Shown here in pieces: positions 15,405-23,038 of a stretch of DNA of 48,975 nt (positions are counted from its first letter, which is position 1; the number at the start of each line of letters is the position of its first letter). Position numbers and translations under genes: made by a program. The notes under the pieces are model-generated. The model worked only from the letters and a program-made list of their open reading frames with translations. It was not told where the DNA came from and did no database searches. Source of the stretch: Pseudomonas syringae pv. cilantro (GTDB lineage: Bacteria; Pseudomonadota; Gammaproteobacteria; Pseudomonadales; Pseudomonadaceae). Where the stretch lies: the NCBI RefSeq assembly GCF_001293775.1, contig NZ_LGLN01000081.1:79927-128901 (forward strand). The letters run 5' to 3'.

Positions 15405-15769
15405 TTCTGCGAACGACGAAACGCCCTGTCAGTTCGTCTTTCAAATGAGAGCACTACGCATCAAGCGGCCCGCTCAATGCTCAACGTAATACGCCGCCCA
15501 AGCTCAGCCAGCGCTCGCTCGCTCGCTCGCAATAACTCTTAATTACGCGTTAATTGGCTTTCGCCAATCGGCCCTTATCTCTCCAGACATGACGCTGACG
15601 GATTTTATCGTTGATCGCGCCAAAACCGAGTCAGCAAGTTCCGCACGCAAAGTAGGCAAGGTCTGTTTCGCATGTCCCGCGCCATTTCAGCCTTGATAAC
15701 CCTGTCGATTCCGTCTTAAAGGATAAGGCCTCCACAACGGAGGCCAAGACACGGTTATCAAGGACGATA
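15405..15769. other. Non-coding gap upstream of the first protease gene
   Basis: 365 bp with no gene. It holds a CGCT tetranucleotide run (15511-15530), a tight hairpin ATTGGC-TTTC-GCCAAT (15553-15568) and the nested inverted repeats at 15691-15763. No terminator with a T-run is visible after the deacetylase gene. Confidence 0.6.
15691..15763 (+). promoter_or_regulatory. Nested inverted repeats reaching the ribosome binding site
   Basis: The outer arms CCTTGATAACC (15691-15701) and GGTTATCAAGG (15753-15763) are perfect 11-mers. Between them is a perfect 7-bp hairpin, GGCCTCC-ACAAC-GGAGGCC (15727-15745). The right outer arm ends in AAGG, the likely Shine-Dalgarno core for the ATG at 15770/15773, so folding would hide it. 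Alternatively the left arm contains a -35-like TTGATA (15693-15698), and the arms could be a DNA operator. There is no U-tract, so this is not an ordinary terminator. Confidence 0.55.
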
Positions 15770-17263
15770 ATGATGAAGCTACTTACAACTACCGGGGCAT
15801 TCTGCATCGTTGCACTGATCCCCTTTTCGGCTGCCGCTACCGACCTGGGCGAAGGAATGCTTTCACTTGCCCCGTCCAAAGTTTTGCTCAACGCCGACAG
15901 CTCACGCGACCACTGGAACGGCATCGGTCGTATCAAGAGCAAGGGCGGGTCGAGCTGTACTGCGTCGCTGATCGACACGCGCAGCGCGGACAGCTCGCCT
16001 GACGCTCCGGCCTATGCGCTCACCAGCGGCCATTGCATCAGCCGGCAGAACGGCGTGATCATCACCGACAGCGAGATTGAAGGCAGCGTCCAGTTCAACT
16101 TTTTCACTGACAGCACGGCGCGCAGCTACCCGCTGAAACGCGTCAACTGGAGCAGCATGCAGGGGGTGGACCTGGCCGTTGTTGAACTGCAGCCAACGCT
16201 CAAATCGCTGATCGACGACGGCATTCAGCCGCTCAAACTGGCCAGCGAGATACCGGAGCAGGGCCGCGAAATTCTGTGGTTAGGTGCCCCGCTCAACAAG
16301 GACACGGGCCATCTGCGCATGGCCGCGTGTGTTCATCAGACGTCGGAGGTGATCATGGAGCAGCCTTGGGTCTGGCGTCACACGGTTCGCAATCAATGCA
16401 GGGATGTCGATACCGGGGCTTCCGGCAGCCCGCTTCTGACCCGGGAAAACAACGAGATTTATGCGGTCCTGAACCTCACCAATCAAGCTTCGTCGGCTGA
16501 CGCAACTGAAGACTTCAGTGATGAAATACCCGGCTTTCCACCCATGGTCCCCGACAGTAACTATGGCAACCCGGTCACGCTGCTGAAAAAATGCTTTGTC
16601 GGCGGCACATTGAGTACGGATCCGGCAATCTGTGACCTGTTTCCAACGTTCTCGGTCGACTTTGATACGCTGGGCAGGCAGCCGGCGCGGCTTGCAAGGG
16701 TGCAACTGGATGCCGAAGGCAAGAATGTCTACCCATCCTGGGACCTGAGATTTCTGGTCGACACGCCGCTGTACCGCTACAAGAAAGTCGACTCTGCCAT
16801 GCAATGCGAGGATCCGGTGGGTTACAGCCACACCATCAGCTCACAGGATGCGGCCATTGATGACCCTGTGGATCGGCAGATCGGAATCAACTGGCTGTGC
16901 ATGATCGGCGTGTCTTCGGCGCAACACCTCCCCACTGCCGGTCTGATGCGCAATGCACTGACACTTGCCATCGAGCTGCAACCTGCCGGGCCGACACCCG
17001 AGCCGCAGGTGATTATTGGCAAAAACCGCTTTGGCGCATTATCGGTCAGTTGGTCATACGAGCATCGCCTGATCGACCACTACACCGTCAAGATGGGCCC
17101 GCCGGACACCACTGACTGTGCCGACCCGCAAGGTTTCAAAACTCAGTTCCGCGATTTGACACTGCGTGCAAAGTCGCTGCCGTTGAAGATCTGCACCTAT
17201 GCCCATGACATCAATGGGCAGCCCTCCGCCCTACGCGAGGATATCGTTCCCGCAGCAGGTTGA
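15770..17263 (+). CDS. Secreted trypsin-like serine protease (paralogue A)
   Basis: 497 aa with a signal peptide (about residues 1-23, ending FSAAA). The trypsin fold has a visible triad: H88 in ALTSGHC, D134 in GVDLAVVEL and S218 in DTGASGSPLL, with C63 and C89 placed for the histidine-loop disulfide. After about residue 275 there are some 220 residues of unknown type carrying cysteine pairs (QCEDPVGYSH, TDCADPQGF, KICTYAHD). The same layout occurs in the protein at 18238-19758. It is probably exported to the periplasm or beyond; the target is unknown. Two ATGs (15770, 15773) follow AAGG; the second has better spacing. Confidence 0.8.
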   Translation: MMKLLTTTGAFCIVALIPFSAAATDLGEGMLSLAPSKVLLNADSSRDHWNGIGRIKSKGGSSCTASLIDTRSADSSPDAPAYALTSGHCISRQNGVIITDSEIEGSVQFNFFTDSTARSYPLKRVNWSSMQGVDLAVVELQPTLKSLIDDGIQPLKLASEIPEQGREILWLGAPLNKDTGHLRMAACVHQTSEVIMEQPWVWRHTVRNQCRDVDTGASGSPLLTRENNEIYAVLNLTNQASSADATEDFSDEIPGFPPMVPDSNYGNPVTLLKKCFVGGTLSTDPAICDLFPTFSVDFDTLGRQPARLARVQLDAEGKNVYPSWDLRFLVDTPLYRYKKVDSAMQCEDPVGYSHTISSQDAAIDDPVDRQIGINWLCMIGVSSAQHLPTAGLMRNALTLAIELQPAGPTPEPQVIIGKNRFGALSVSWSYEHRLIDHYTVKMGPPDTTDCADPQGFKTQFRDLTLRAKSLPLKICTYAHDINGQPSALREDIVPAAG

Positions 17264-17267
17264 GCGC

Positions 17268-18023
17268 TTACTGATAGCGCGCCTTGACCGCTTCCACCCA
17301 GCCTTCGGCGCGCATCCCGTCGAGGGCTTTTTGCAGGCGGGTGACGACTTCGTCGGGCGTGCCTTTATTGAGGGCCAGATACAACTCGGCATGATTGAAA
17401 CGTAGCGCTGTCTTCAGCCCGGTGACGCCTTCCAGCTTCGCCAGATAGCGCCCCACAGGGTCACCTACCGCCCACAGATCGATCTGGCCGTTGACCAGCT
17501 TTTTAACATTGTCACGATCGCGCAACATCAGAATCGGATTCAGCCCGATGGCATTCAGGCGCTCGCCAATGGCGTCACCCTTGTAGGCGCCAACCTTGTA
17601 ATCCCTGGCTTGCTCCAGTGAAGTCAGGGTAATCGGGCTGTCACCGCGCGTGAGCATGATCCAGTCGTAGGAACCCACCGGGCCGACCCATTTGAAGAGC
17701 TTTTCCCGTTCGGGCAGGCGGGTGGTGGAAAACACACCGTAGCCAGGCTTCTCCAGTGCGAGCTTGTAAACGCGATCCCACGGAAAGCGCAGGGTCATGC
17801 TGTAACCGATGTTCGCGCGCTTGAACATCTCGCGCACGACTTCAGCAGCAATACCGTCGATGTTGTTTTCCTGAGCGAAATTCTTGCCATCAACCGCCAT
17901 ATTGAACGGCGGGAAATTCTCGGTCAGCAACACGACGGAATAAGGCGGTGACGGATCAGCACGAGCACCTTCGCCCAACAACACGCCGACCCCGATCAGG
18001 GCAAGAAATAGACGTTTGAACAT
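17268..18023 (-). CDS. Periplasmic amino-acid-type solute-binding protein (SBP_bac_3)
   Basis: 251 aa. The signal peptide (MFKRLFLALIGVGVLLGEGARA-DPSPP) is followed by a family-3 periplasmic fold: VVLLTENFPPFNM, GIAAEVVREMFKRANIGYSMTLRFPWDRVY, FSTTRLPEREKLFKWVGPV, LVNGQIDLWAVGDPVG. No permease or ATPase gene is adjacent, so it is either an orphan binding protein or serves another role. Its stop lies 4 bp from that of the upstream protease gene (convergent). The start at 18023 gives the clean signal peptide; the frame to 18077 adds nothing family-like. Confidence 0.85.
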   Translation of the reverse strand: MFKRLFLALIGVGVLLGEGARADPSPPYSVVLLTENFPPFNMAVDGKNFAQENNIDGIAAEVVREMFKRANIGYSMTLRFPWDRVYKLALEKPGYGVFSTTRLPEREKLFKWVGPVGSYDWIMLTRGDSPITLTSLEQARDYKVGAYKGDAIGERLNAIGLNPILMLRDRDNVKKLVNGQIDLWAVGDPVGRYLAKLEGVTGLKTALRFNHAELYLALNKGTPDEVVTRLQKALDGMRAEGWVEAVKARYQ

Positions 18024-18237
18024 GTTTCGACACTCGATCGTGGACGACGCATGCAGAGTGCCGGGAACCCGGAGCACTGTCTAGCCCGGTACTCTGCGAT
18101 GTCGCTTACGGACAACTCAGGGATGAACGTCCGAAGCCCGGCCTTGAAGATAATCAGGCTCGATAACTATTTACCTCACGCCTCGCCACAGAATCTCATT
18201 CAATACCAAGCACCCACACCACTATCAAGGAATGATG

Positions 18238-19758
18238 ATGGACATTGAAAAACCGGTTCTTCTGGCACTGTTCGCGGCGTCGATAACGACCGCGGTGTCA
18301 GCACAACAGCTCGACTATGGCGACGGCATGCCACCTTTCACCCCCTCCATGCTGCTGGAAAACAAGGAAGGCAGGTTCGATCACTGGAATGGCATAGGCC
18401 GCCTGGAAAGTCGGGGCAACCGCATGTGTACCGCGGTGCTGATCGACCCACGTACAGACCCCCAGACTGAAAGCCCTGATATACCCGCCTACGTGTTGAG
18501 CAGCGGCCATTGCACCTACACCAGGCCGAGCCAGTTGGGTGTCGATCTGGAAATCGAGGGGCATGTCGAATTCAACTACTTCAAGGATCTTCCAAAGGCG
18601 CGAAAAAGCTATCCGCTGAAAAGAATCCAATGGAGTAGCCTGCGCGGCACGGACCTCGCGGTGCTTGAGCTGGATACAACGTTATCCCGCTTGCTTGATG
18701 ACGGCATAAAGCCGCTGCGCATGGCAGACGGTGTGCCCAACGTCGGCATCGATGTACTGTCCGTCAGCGCACCCGTGACGGCCACCGGCTACACGTTACG
18801 CATGGCGGCGTGCAAGCTCGAGTCGATAGCCAACATTGTCGAACACCCCTACACCTGGAATGCCAACCAGACCAACAGATGCGAAGACGTCTTGCCGGGC
18901 AGCTCAGGCAGCCCACTCATTGATCGTTATACAAACAGGATCATCGGCATCATGGGCACCACAACCCGAGGTGCGACCGAACAGACCCGCTGTTTTACCG
19001 ACTCGCCCTGCGAAGTCAACGACGGGAAAGCGTCGTGGAGTGCCAACACCAACTACGCAAGCCCGATAGAATCACTGCCTGCCTGTTTTGCCGAAGGTGT
19101 GTTCGATATCGCTCTCCCCGCCTGCAAGTTACAACCCGCAGCGCAACTGACGCTCGCTAACCCGGACTACCGCAAGCATTACATCAGGCTCGAACGCGAT
19201 GACAACGGAGACGTGATTGCCCCGCGCTGGGACATGAAATTCACCGTCAACACGTCAATGTTCAAGTTCAAGGCCACGCAAAATCCACTCGAATGCCGCG
19301 AACCCGAAGGATACCGAAGCTCCAGAGATGCGCGTACCGCGCATATCAATGCGATTATCGGCACTGAGCCGGGCCTGTATTCGCTGTGTGTGGCGGGCCA
19401 TAACGGCAATCAGGGCCCAGAGCCGGGCGTGCGGGAAAATGCGTTCATTCACACGGTCGAGCTGGTCGAGCCGAATGAAACGCCTGCGCCCAATGTCAGC
19501 ATCGAACGGCTGGATAACGGCAAGCACCAGGTAACCTTTATCCCCGCTATACCGACGCATGCCAGTCACGCCTATAAATTCGGGGCACCGGAACTCACGG
19601 ACTGTGCTGATCCCGCTGGCTACAAGACGGTCTTCTACAACTTCACCATCAGCCCTAAACTGCTGCCGGTCAAACTCTGTACGCTGGCAAAAGACGAAGC
19701 CGGCCATCCGTCAGAACCCCGAACGGACATGCTGCTGGAACCCGAATCGGCAGGCTGA
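18238..19758 (+). CDS. Secreted trypsin-like serine protease (paralogue B)
   Basis: About 506 aa, clearly paralogous to the protein at 15770-17263: shared HWNGIGR, C-TA-LID, SSGHC, EIEG-V-FN-F, SYPLKR, WSS-RG-DLAV-EL, LRMAAC, SGSPL, TDCADP-G-KT and LP-K-CT. Numbered from the first ATG at 18232 the triad is H93, D141 and S225 (in PGSSGSPL); the signal peptide ends near AVSA. Three consecutive ATGs (18232, 18235, 18238) follow CAAGG; the third has normal spacing and is used here. Its start context TATCAAGGA matches that of paralogue A, suggesting the leader was duplicated too. Divergent from the binding-protein gene. Confidence 0.8.
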   Translation: MDIEKPVLLALFAASITTAVSAQQLDYGDGMPPFTPSMLLENKEGRFDHWNGIGRLESRGNRMCTAVLIDPRTDPQTESPDIPAYVLSSGHCTYTRPSQLGVDLEIEGHVEFNYFKDLPKARKSYPLKRIQWSSLRGTDLAVLELDTTLSRLLDDGIKPLRMADGVPNVGIDVLSVSAPVTATGYTLRMAACKLESIANIVEHPYTWNANQTNRCEDVLPGSSGSPLIDRYTNRIIGIMGTTTRGATEQTRCFTDSPCEVNDGKASWSANTNYASPIESLPACFAEGVFDIALPACKLQPAAQLTLANPDYRKHYIRLERDDNGDVIAPRWDMKFTVNTSMFKFKATQNPLECREPEGYRSSRDARTAHINAIIGTEPGLYSLCVAGHNGNQGPEPGVRENAFIHTVELVEPNETPAPNVSIERLDNGKHQVTFIPAIPTHASHAYKFGAPELTDCADPAGYKTVFYNFTISPKLLPVKLCTLAKDEAGHPSEPRTDMLLEPESAG

Positions 19759-19816
19759 AACAACGCGAGCGCAACCCTCGTGAAAAGGCTGCGCTCGCGT
19801 CTCGGGACAATGTCAC

Positions 19817-20587
19817 TCAGCGCACGACGATACCGCGACTGGCCATGTACGCCTTGGCCTCGGGAACGGTGTATTCGCCAAAGTGGAAAATGCTCGCCGC
19901 CAGCACGGCACTGGCGTGGCCTTCGATCACGCCCGCCGCCAGATGCTCAAGGTTACCGACGCCACCCGAAGCGATGACAGGGATACCCAGCGCATCGCTG
20001 ATGGCGCGAGTGACGCCCAGGTCGAAGCCGTTTTTCATGCCGTCCTGATCCATGCTGGTCAGGAGGATTTCGCCAGCGCCCAGGTCTTCCATCTTTTTCG
20101 CCCAGAGCACCGCATCCAGACCGGTAGGCTTGCGTCCGCCGTGGGTGAATATTTCCCAGCGAGGGGTTTCACCGGGGCCGGAGACCTTCTTGGCATCGAT
20201 AGCGACCACGATGCACTGCGAGCCGAAACGGGCAGCGGCTTCACCGACGAACTCGGGGTTGAAAACGGCGGCGGTGTTGATCGAGACCTTGTCGGCACCT
20301 GCGTTGAGCAGGTTGCGGATGTCCTGCACGGTGCGCACGCCGCCGCCAACGGTCAGCGGGATGAACACCTGACTGGCCATACGCTCGACGGTATGCAGCG
20401 TGGTGTCACGGCCATCGACGCTGGCGGTGATGTCGAGGAACGTGATTTCATCGGCGCCCTGCTCATCGTAACGACGCGCGATTTCAACCGGATCGCCAGC
20501 ATCGCGAATGTTCTCGAACTTGACGCCCTTGACCACTCGACCGTTGTCGACGTCCAGGCAAGGAATGATGCGTTTGGCTAGGGCCAC
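19817..20587 (-). CDS. hisF: Imidazole glycerol phosphate synthase, cyclase subunit
   Basis: A 256-aa TIM barrel that condenses PRFAR with ammonia from HisH, giving imidazole-glycerol phosphate and AICAR. The catalytic aspartates are in RIIPCLDVDNGRVVKG and CIVVAIDAKKVSG. Other marks are FLDITASVDGRDT, VGGGVRTVQDIRNLLNAGADKVSINTAAV, LLTSMDQDGMKNGFD and VIASGGVGNLEHL. Full length. It ends the hisB-hisH-DUF2164-hisA-hisF run, 19 nt after hisA. Confidence 0.98.
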   Translation of the reverse strand: MALAKRIIPCLDVDNGRVVKGVKFENIRDAGDPVEIARRYDEQGADEITFLDITASVDGRDTTLHTVERMASQVFIPLTVGGGVRTVQDIRNLLNAGADKVSINTAAVFNPEFVGEAAARFGSQCIVVAIDAKKVSGPGETPRWEIFTHGGRKPTGLDAVLWAKKMEDLGAGEILLTSMDQDGMKNGFDLGVTRAISDALGIPVIASGGVGNLEHLAAGVIEGHASAVLAASIFHFGEYTVPEAKAYMASRGIVVR

Positions 20588-20606
20588 AGAGTCAGTCTCC
20601 AGCTAT

Positions 20607-21344
20607 TCAGCGTTGTTCGCGGTCGCAGAGCGCCTGCGCTTCAGCCACATCCAGCGTGCCTTCGTAGATCGCACGGCCGGTGATTGCGCCGATGATGCCC
20701 GGAGCCTTTGCGTTCAACAGCGCCTGAATGTCGCCCAGGTTGTGAATGCCACCCGACGCGATCACCGGGATGCGCGTGGCGGCCGCCAATGCTGCGGTGA
20801 ACGGGATATTGCAGCCCTGCATCATGCCGTCTTTGGCGATGTCGGTGTACACGATGGCCGACACGCCATCGGCTTCAAAGCGCTTGGCCAGATCGATGAC
20901 CTGCACGCTGCTCACCTCAGCCCAGCCGTCGGTGGCGACAAAACCATCCTTGGCATCCAGACCGACGATCACTTTGCCGGGGAACGCACGGCAGGCCTCA
21001 GCCACGAACTCAGGCTCTTTGACCGCCTTGGTGCCGATGATGACGTAGCTCACACCCGCCTTGACGTAGTGCTCTATGGTTTCCAGCGAGCGAATGCCGC
21101 CACCGATCTGGATCGGCAGGTTCGGGTAGCGTCTGGCGATGGCCGTGACCACGTCACCGTTGACCGGCTGACCTTCGAACGCACCGTTCAGGTCGACCAG
21201 ATGCAGGCGGCGACAGCCACCGTCGACCCACTTGGCAGCCATGGCTACCGGGTCATCGGAGAACACCGTGGAATCTTCCATCCGGCCCTGACGCAGACGT
21301 ACGCAGGCGCCGTCCTTGAGATCGATAGCGGGGATAATCAGCAT
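20607..21344 (-). CDS. hisA: Phosphoribosylformimino-AICAR-phosphate isomerase
   Basis: A 245-aa TIM barrel homologous to HisF that catalyses the Amadori rearrangement of ProFAR in histidine synthesis. The active-site aspartates lie in MLIIPAIDLKDGACVRL and VIVYTDIAKDGMMQG; also LHLVDLNGAFEG, QIGGGIRSLETIEHYVKAGVSYVIIGTKAV and VIASGGIHNLGD. Full length. It is separated from the upstream DUF2164 gene by 105 bp containing an inverted-repeat element, so the operon may be partly interrupted or processed there. Confidence 0.98.
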   Translation of the reverse strand: MLIIPAIDLKDGACVRLRQGRMEDSTVFSDDPVAMAAKWVDGGCRRLHLVDLNGAFEGQPVNGDVVTAIARRYPNLPIQIGGGIRSLETIEHYVKAGVSYVIIGTKAVKEPEFVAEACRAFPGKVIVGLDAKDGFVATDGWAEVSSVQVIDLAKRFEADGVSAIVYTDIAKDGMMQGCNIPFTAALAAATRIPVIASGGIHNLGDIQALLNAKAPGIIGAITGRAIYEGTLDVAEAQALCDREQR

Positions 21345-21366
21345 GCTTATTCCTTCGTCAAAAGAG

Positions 21367-21444
21367 CGGCAAGCTGCAAGCGATTAGCTGCAAATATGCG
21401 TACTCACCAATTCTTGCAGCCTGAAGCTCAACGCTTGAAGCTGC
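21367..21444. repeat. REP-like inverted repeat between DUF2164 gene and hisA
   Basis: CGGCAAGCTGCAAGCG (21367-21382) faces CGCTTGAAGCTGC (21432-21444), an imperfect inverted pair. Further AGCTGCAA and TTGCAGC copies lie between the arms. GCTGCAAGCT-type tandem and inverted units are common in Pseudomonas intergenic spaces. It lies inside the his gene run. Confidence 0.5.
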
Positions 21445-21449
21445 TTTAT

Positions 21450-21710
21450 CTAATTCTTTTCGAGTGACCACAAATCACTTTCGATGCTCTCGAACCGCTC
21501 TTTGAGGTGCTGCTGAACATCGAAAATGGCGCGATTGTAGTAATGCGGGGCGATTTCGCGCGTAAACAGCTCAAGGACTTCCGCCACTTCAAACGACCCC
21601 AGCTCCAGCTCGAAGCGATCTGCAAACAGACGCTTGAGCTTGTCGATCGCCTGCTGCTCGTGCTCGGGCGAAAGGGTCAGAATGGGTGGCTTGCCTTTGG
21701 CTTTGCTCAT
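21450..21710 (-). CDS. DUF2164 domain-containing protein
   Basis: An 86-aa soluble protein (MSKAKGKPPILTLSPEHEQQAIDKL...LGSFEVAEVLELFTREIAPHYYNRAIFDVQQHLKERFESIESDLW). The family is small and of unknown function. The start at 21710 follows the hisH stop (21715) by 4 nt, so it is likely cotranslated with histidine genes. In pseudomonads this gene is regularly found within the his cluster, but it has no known step in histidine synthesis. A longer frame upstream overlaps hisH and is not credible. Confidence 0.85.
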   Translation of the reverse strand: MSKAKGKPPILTLSPEHEQQAIDKLKRLFADRFELELGSFEVAEVLELFTREIAPHYYNRAIFDVQQHLKERFESIESDLWSLEKN

Positions 21711-21714
21711 GCGC

Positions 21715-22353
21715 TTACCAGCGACCATCCCAGGCGGCGAAGTTCTGCAGTAATTGCAGGCCGTGGGTGTGGCTCTTCTCCGGGTGGAACTGCACGGCGA
21801 AACGCGAACCGTCGGCCAGTGCGGCGGCGAAATCGAGGCCATAGTGACCACGCCCGACCACCTGACGCTGGTTGGCGGCATCAATGTAGAAACTGTGCAC
21901 GAAGTAGAAGCGCGCCAGGTCTGGAATGTCATGCCACAGCGGGTGATCGACCGCTTGAGTTACCTGATTCCAGCCCATGTGCGGCACCTTCAGGTGCTCG
22001 CCTTCTTCATGCAGGTTCTTGCCGAAGAACTTCACCTGACCGGGAAACAAGCCGATGCAGTCCACGCCGCCGCTTTCTTCGCTTCTGTCGAGCAATGCCT
22101 GCATGCCGACGCAGATGCCCAGAAACGGACGATCCTGACTGACTTCCTTGACCAGCGAATCGAATTCCAGGCGACGGATCTCGGCCATGCAGTCGCGAAT
22201 CGCGCCCACACCCGGAAACACCACACGGTCGGCTTCGCGAATCACCTTGGCGTCACTGGTAATCAGCACACGGCCTGCGCCCACATGCTCCAGCGCCTTG
22301 GCGACCGAGTGCAGGTTGCCCATGCCGTAATCGATGACCGCAACCGTCTGCAT
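21715..22353 (-). CDS. hisH: Imidazole glycerol phosphate synthase, glutaminase subunit
   Basis: A 212-aa class I glutamine amidotransferase that supplies ammonia to HisF. The triad is C81 in FLGICVGMQALL, with H190 and E192 in FAVQFHPEKSH; the oxyanion-strand PGVGA is seen near residue 47. Its ATG overlaps the hisB stop by 1 nt, so the two are translationally coupled. Confidence 0.97.
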   Translation of the reverse strand: MQTVAVIDYGMGNLHSVAKALEHVGAGRVLITSDAKVIREADRVVFPGVGAIRDCMAEIRRLEFDSLVKEVSQDRPFLGICVGMQALLDRSEESGGVDCIGLFPGQVKFFGKNLHEEGEHLKVPHMGWNQVTQAVDHPLWHDIPDLARFYFVHSFYIDAANQRQVVGRGHYGLDFAAALADGSRFAVQFHPEKSHTHGLQLLQNFAAWDGRW

Positions 22354-22946
22354 CAGAGCACACCCTTGGTGGATGGCATCTGCCCGGCCATGCGCTCATC
22401 CAGCTCGACCGCCATGCGCAGCGCACGACCGAACGCCTTGAACACGGTTTCGATCTGGTGGTGAGTGTTGGTGCCACGTAGGTTGTCGATGTGCAGCGTC
22501 ACGTTCGCGTGGTTGACGAAGCCCTGAAAGAACTCCTGAAACAGGTCCACGTCAAAGCCGCCAACCGTGGCGCGGGTGTACGGCACATGCATCTGCAGGC
22601 CCGGACGCCCCGAGAAATCAATGACCACACGCGACAGCGCTTCGTCGAGCGGCACGTAAGCGTGGCCATAACGACGAATGCCCTTCTTGTCGCCGATGGC
22701 CTGGCTGAACGCCTGACCCACGGTAATGCCGACGTCTTCTACCGTGTGGTGGTCGTCGATTGCCAGGTCGCCCTTGCATTCGATGTCCAGGTCGATCAGC
22801 CCGTGCCGGGCGATCTGGTCGAGCATGTGCTCAAGGAAGGGCACGCCGATATCGAATCGGGCCTTTCCGGTGCCATCCAGGTTGATCGAGGCTTTGATCT
22901 GGGTTTCCAGAGTATTGCGCTCGACGTACGCCTTACGTTCGGCCAT
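22353..22946 (-). CDS. hisB: Imidazoleglycerol-phosphate dehydratase
   Basis: A 197-aa monofunctional IGPD (no N-terminal phosphatase domain, unlike E. coli HisB). The metal-binding motifs are [51 protein letters not shown] and [21 protein letters not shown] codon lies just before the ATG at 22946; GGAG at 7 nt supports the ATG. First gene of the run, with a good -10 element upstream. Confidence 0.97.
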
Positions 22947-22985
22947 CACCAGCTCCGCAAAATCATTGGGCGAAAAAAGGCGAGC

Positions 22986-23014
22986 ATTATAGGCTCAGAA
23001 GCGCTCGCCATGAA
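22986..23014 (-). promoter_or_regulatory. Candidate promoter of hisB
   Basis: On the minus strand a perfect TATAAT (22991-22986) lies 39 bp before the hisB start. With a 17-bp spacer the -35 position is TTCATG (23014-23009), a weak match. It fits in the 92-bp gap after the aminotransferase gene. Confidence 0.5.
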
Positions 23015-23038
23015 GCAAACAGACGACCAGCAGGGCAT

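Noticed and set aside
15511..15530. Tandem CGCT units as a possible CRISPR or phase-variable repeat
   Set aside because: Only about five 4-bp units, no spacers, no cas genes, and not placed in a coding frame or between -35 and -10 elements that I can identify.
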